NCBI GenBank assembly: GCA_023266955.1
Contig: JAHFOH010000109.1
Location: forward strand, 1 to 5,189
Reading direction: 5' to 3'
Source: Nitrososphaerota archaeon
GTDB lineage: Archaea > Thermoproteota > Nitrososphaeria > Nitrososphaerales > JAHFOH01
DNA length: 5,189 bases
Program-made: the position numbers and the translations under genes
Notes under the pieces: model-generated
Told to the model about the DNA's origin: nothing
Seen by the model: only the letters and a program-made list of their open reading frames with translations
Database searches by the model: none
Part shown: positions 4,233-5,189 of the stretch, one piece after another
Numbering within the stretch: position 1 is the first letter of the stretch
How the letters are laid out: every line of letters starts with the position of its first letter

Positions 4233-5189
4233 CTAGAGATGCAGCATGACCTGTACTATGCGTGCGACAATTATTGCTACTACTGACAAGATTACAGCCA
4301 GAAGCCGCACCAGTATCCCTGTGTCGAAGGGCCATGTGCTTATTTGTTGGATGTCTCTTAGAGCCCTATCAACCACCCGCAATTCGTTGACTAGCTTTTG
4401 GTCCACGTTGTCGCTATTTTCTTCAAACTGCTGCATGATGCGCGTGTAGCGTTGGCTGATCCATCTTAGCTTCTCGCGCTTGGCTGATAGAAGCCTCTGA
4501 CGGAGACTGAACAGTGGAAGTAGAAATATGACGAAGCCGAGGAGGAAAGCTCCTACATCAGCGAGTAAGATCTGCACCTGTACATAGCCCTGCAACAATT
4601 GCAGGGCGGTCAGCATAGCCCAGGAGGCCACAAAAATGAGGGTCAAGCGTAGCGATGCGAGTCCGAAGGGCTTCAAGCCGAGTGTCCTATCTTCCGTAAA
4701 CGGCTTGAGCCGGAGGGGCTGCTTCCCCATTCGATATATGGTGACCAGCGAATACCCGAATGTCCAGAACAAAGTAGCCAAAGCTATGCCCCATAGGTTC
4801 CAAGGCATTTGGACCAGAATGCGTTGAATAACTGTAAAGGTTGAGGGGTATACGGGAAAGAACGCCCAAGTCTGGACTATGTCAAGAATGATCCAGACTA
4901 TCAGGACGGGCCGGAAACCGTAGAGAGCACTAGGTCTTATCCCCAATTTCTCTACGCTGATTGATTCGCAATATTGCAAAAGGTCTTCGACCTTCCGGCG
5001 TATGTATCGGGAGGCGAAGAGACAGTATACGCCTACCAGCACAACAAGGGGGACCACAGAACCTATCTGTGAAAGGAAAAAATCCCAGAATCCAAAGAAA
5101 GCACCAAATACGGCATATGGGATGACAAAGAGGAGGGAACTAACAAGGATGGTTCCACTCCACCATGGTATCTTGAGCTGCCCCGAGAG
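4233..5189 (-). CDS. Large polytopic membrane protein, 5' end outside the window
   Basis: The frame is open to the right edge (318 residues visible), so the gene is cut by the window. A GTG at 5057 could be mistaken for the start, but the 44 residues before it include a clear membrane segment (GTILVSSLLFVIPYAVFGAFF) and belong to the protein. Numbered from the edge, segments lie at about 13-33, 44-58, 94-113, 130-150, 178-200, 207-227 and 292-317. A charged, probably coiled-coil stretch (about 231-282) precedes the motif 'STWPFDTG' (285-291) and the last segment. The loop 'LKPFTEDRTLGLKPFG' and the 'WPFD' before the final helix recall a loosely defined group of archaeal and bacterial hypothetical membrane proteins; I know no function for it. 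The stop is TAG at 4233. Confidence 0.8.
   Translation of the reverse strand, partial: LSGQLKIPWWSGTILVSSLLFVIPYAVFGAFFGFWDFFLSQIGSVVPLVVLVGVYCLFASRYIRRKVEDLLQYCESISVEKLGIRPSALYGFRPVLIVWIILDIVQTWAFFPVYPSTFTVIQRILVQMPWNLWGIALATLFWTFGYSLVTIYRMGKQPLRLKPFTEDRTLGLKPFGLASLRLTLIFVASWAMLTALQLLQGYVQVQILLADVGAFLLGFVIFLLPLFSLRQRLLSAKREKLRWISQRYTRIMQQFEENSDNVDQKLVNELRVVDRALRDIQQISTWPFDTGILVRLLAVILSVVAIIVARIVQVMLHL

Noticed and set aside
4968..4977. GCAATATTGC, another CAATATTG palindrome
   Set aside because: It lies inside the coding sequence of the large membrane protein (codons for LQYCES), lacks the TTCTC/GAGAA arms and is not near a promoter.

Overview
The window looks archaeal. Genes are short and tightly packed, mostly encode small multi-pass membrane proteins, and several have a TATA-like box about 26 nt before the predicted transcript start, giving leaderless or nearly leaderless mRNAs. 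Others carry GAGGTG- or GGAGA-type ribosome binding sites. I cannot place the lineage securely. The winged-helix and small membrane proteins have a TACK-like (Bathyarchaeia/Nitrososphaeria-type) flavour, but that is an impression. No tRNA, rRNA, CRISPR array, transposase or attachment site was found.

Left part (1-1810, all minus strand): two two-gene operons. Operon A (promoter 631-665) encodes a 69-residue winged-helix DNA-binding protein and a 60-residue two-TM protein. Operon B (promoter 1771-1805) encodes an anchored extracytoplasmic beta-domain protein (possibly LEA14/WHy-like) and a four-TM protein. The two promoters are near copies: a palindrome built on CAATATTG sits exactly 24 bp (centre to centre) from a CATTATTA box, and the start codon follows the box at leaderless spacing. 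A natural hypothesis is a small regulon in which the winged-helix protein controls itself and the operon B membrane pair.

Middle (1806-2399): no secure gene. There are two weak overlapping plus-strand reading frames, an A/T-run hairpin, and a third, orphan copy of the palindrome (2331-2350).

Right part (2400-5189): a five-TM minus-strand protein with a near-leaderless promoter, a four-TM minus-strand protein before it, a divergent plus-strand four-TM protein whose start is only 20 bp away, a small unlisted 51-codon minus-strand reading frame converging on it (4020-4175), and a large polytopic membrane protein whose reading frame runs off the right end of the window.

Nearly every gene is an uncharacterised membrane protein, so the window may hold parts of one envelope-associated system with its own small regulator. 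That is inference; no protein carries a decisive catalytic motif.
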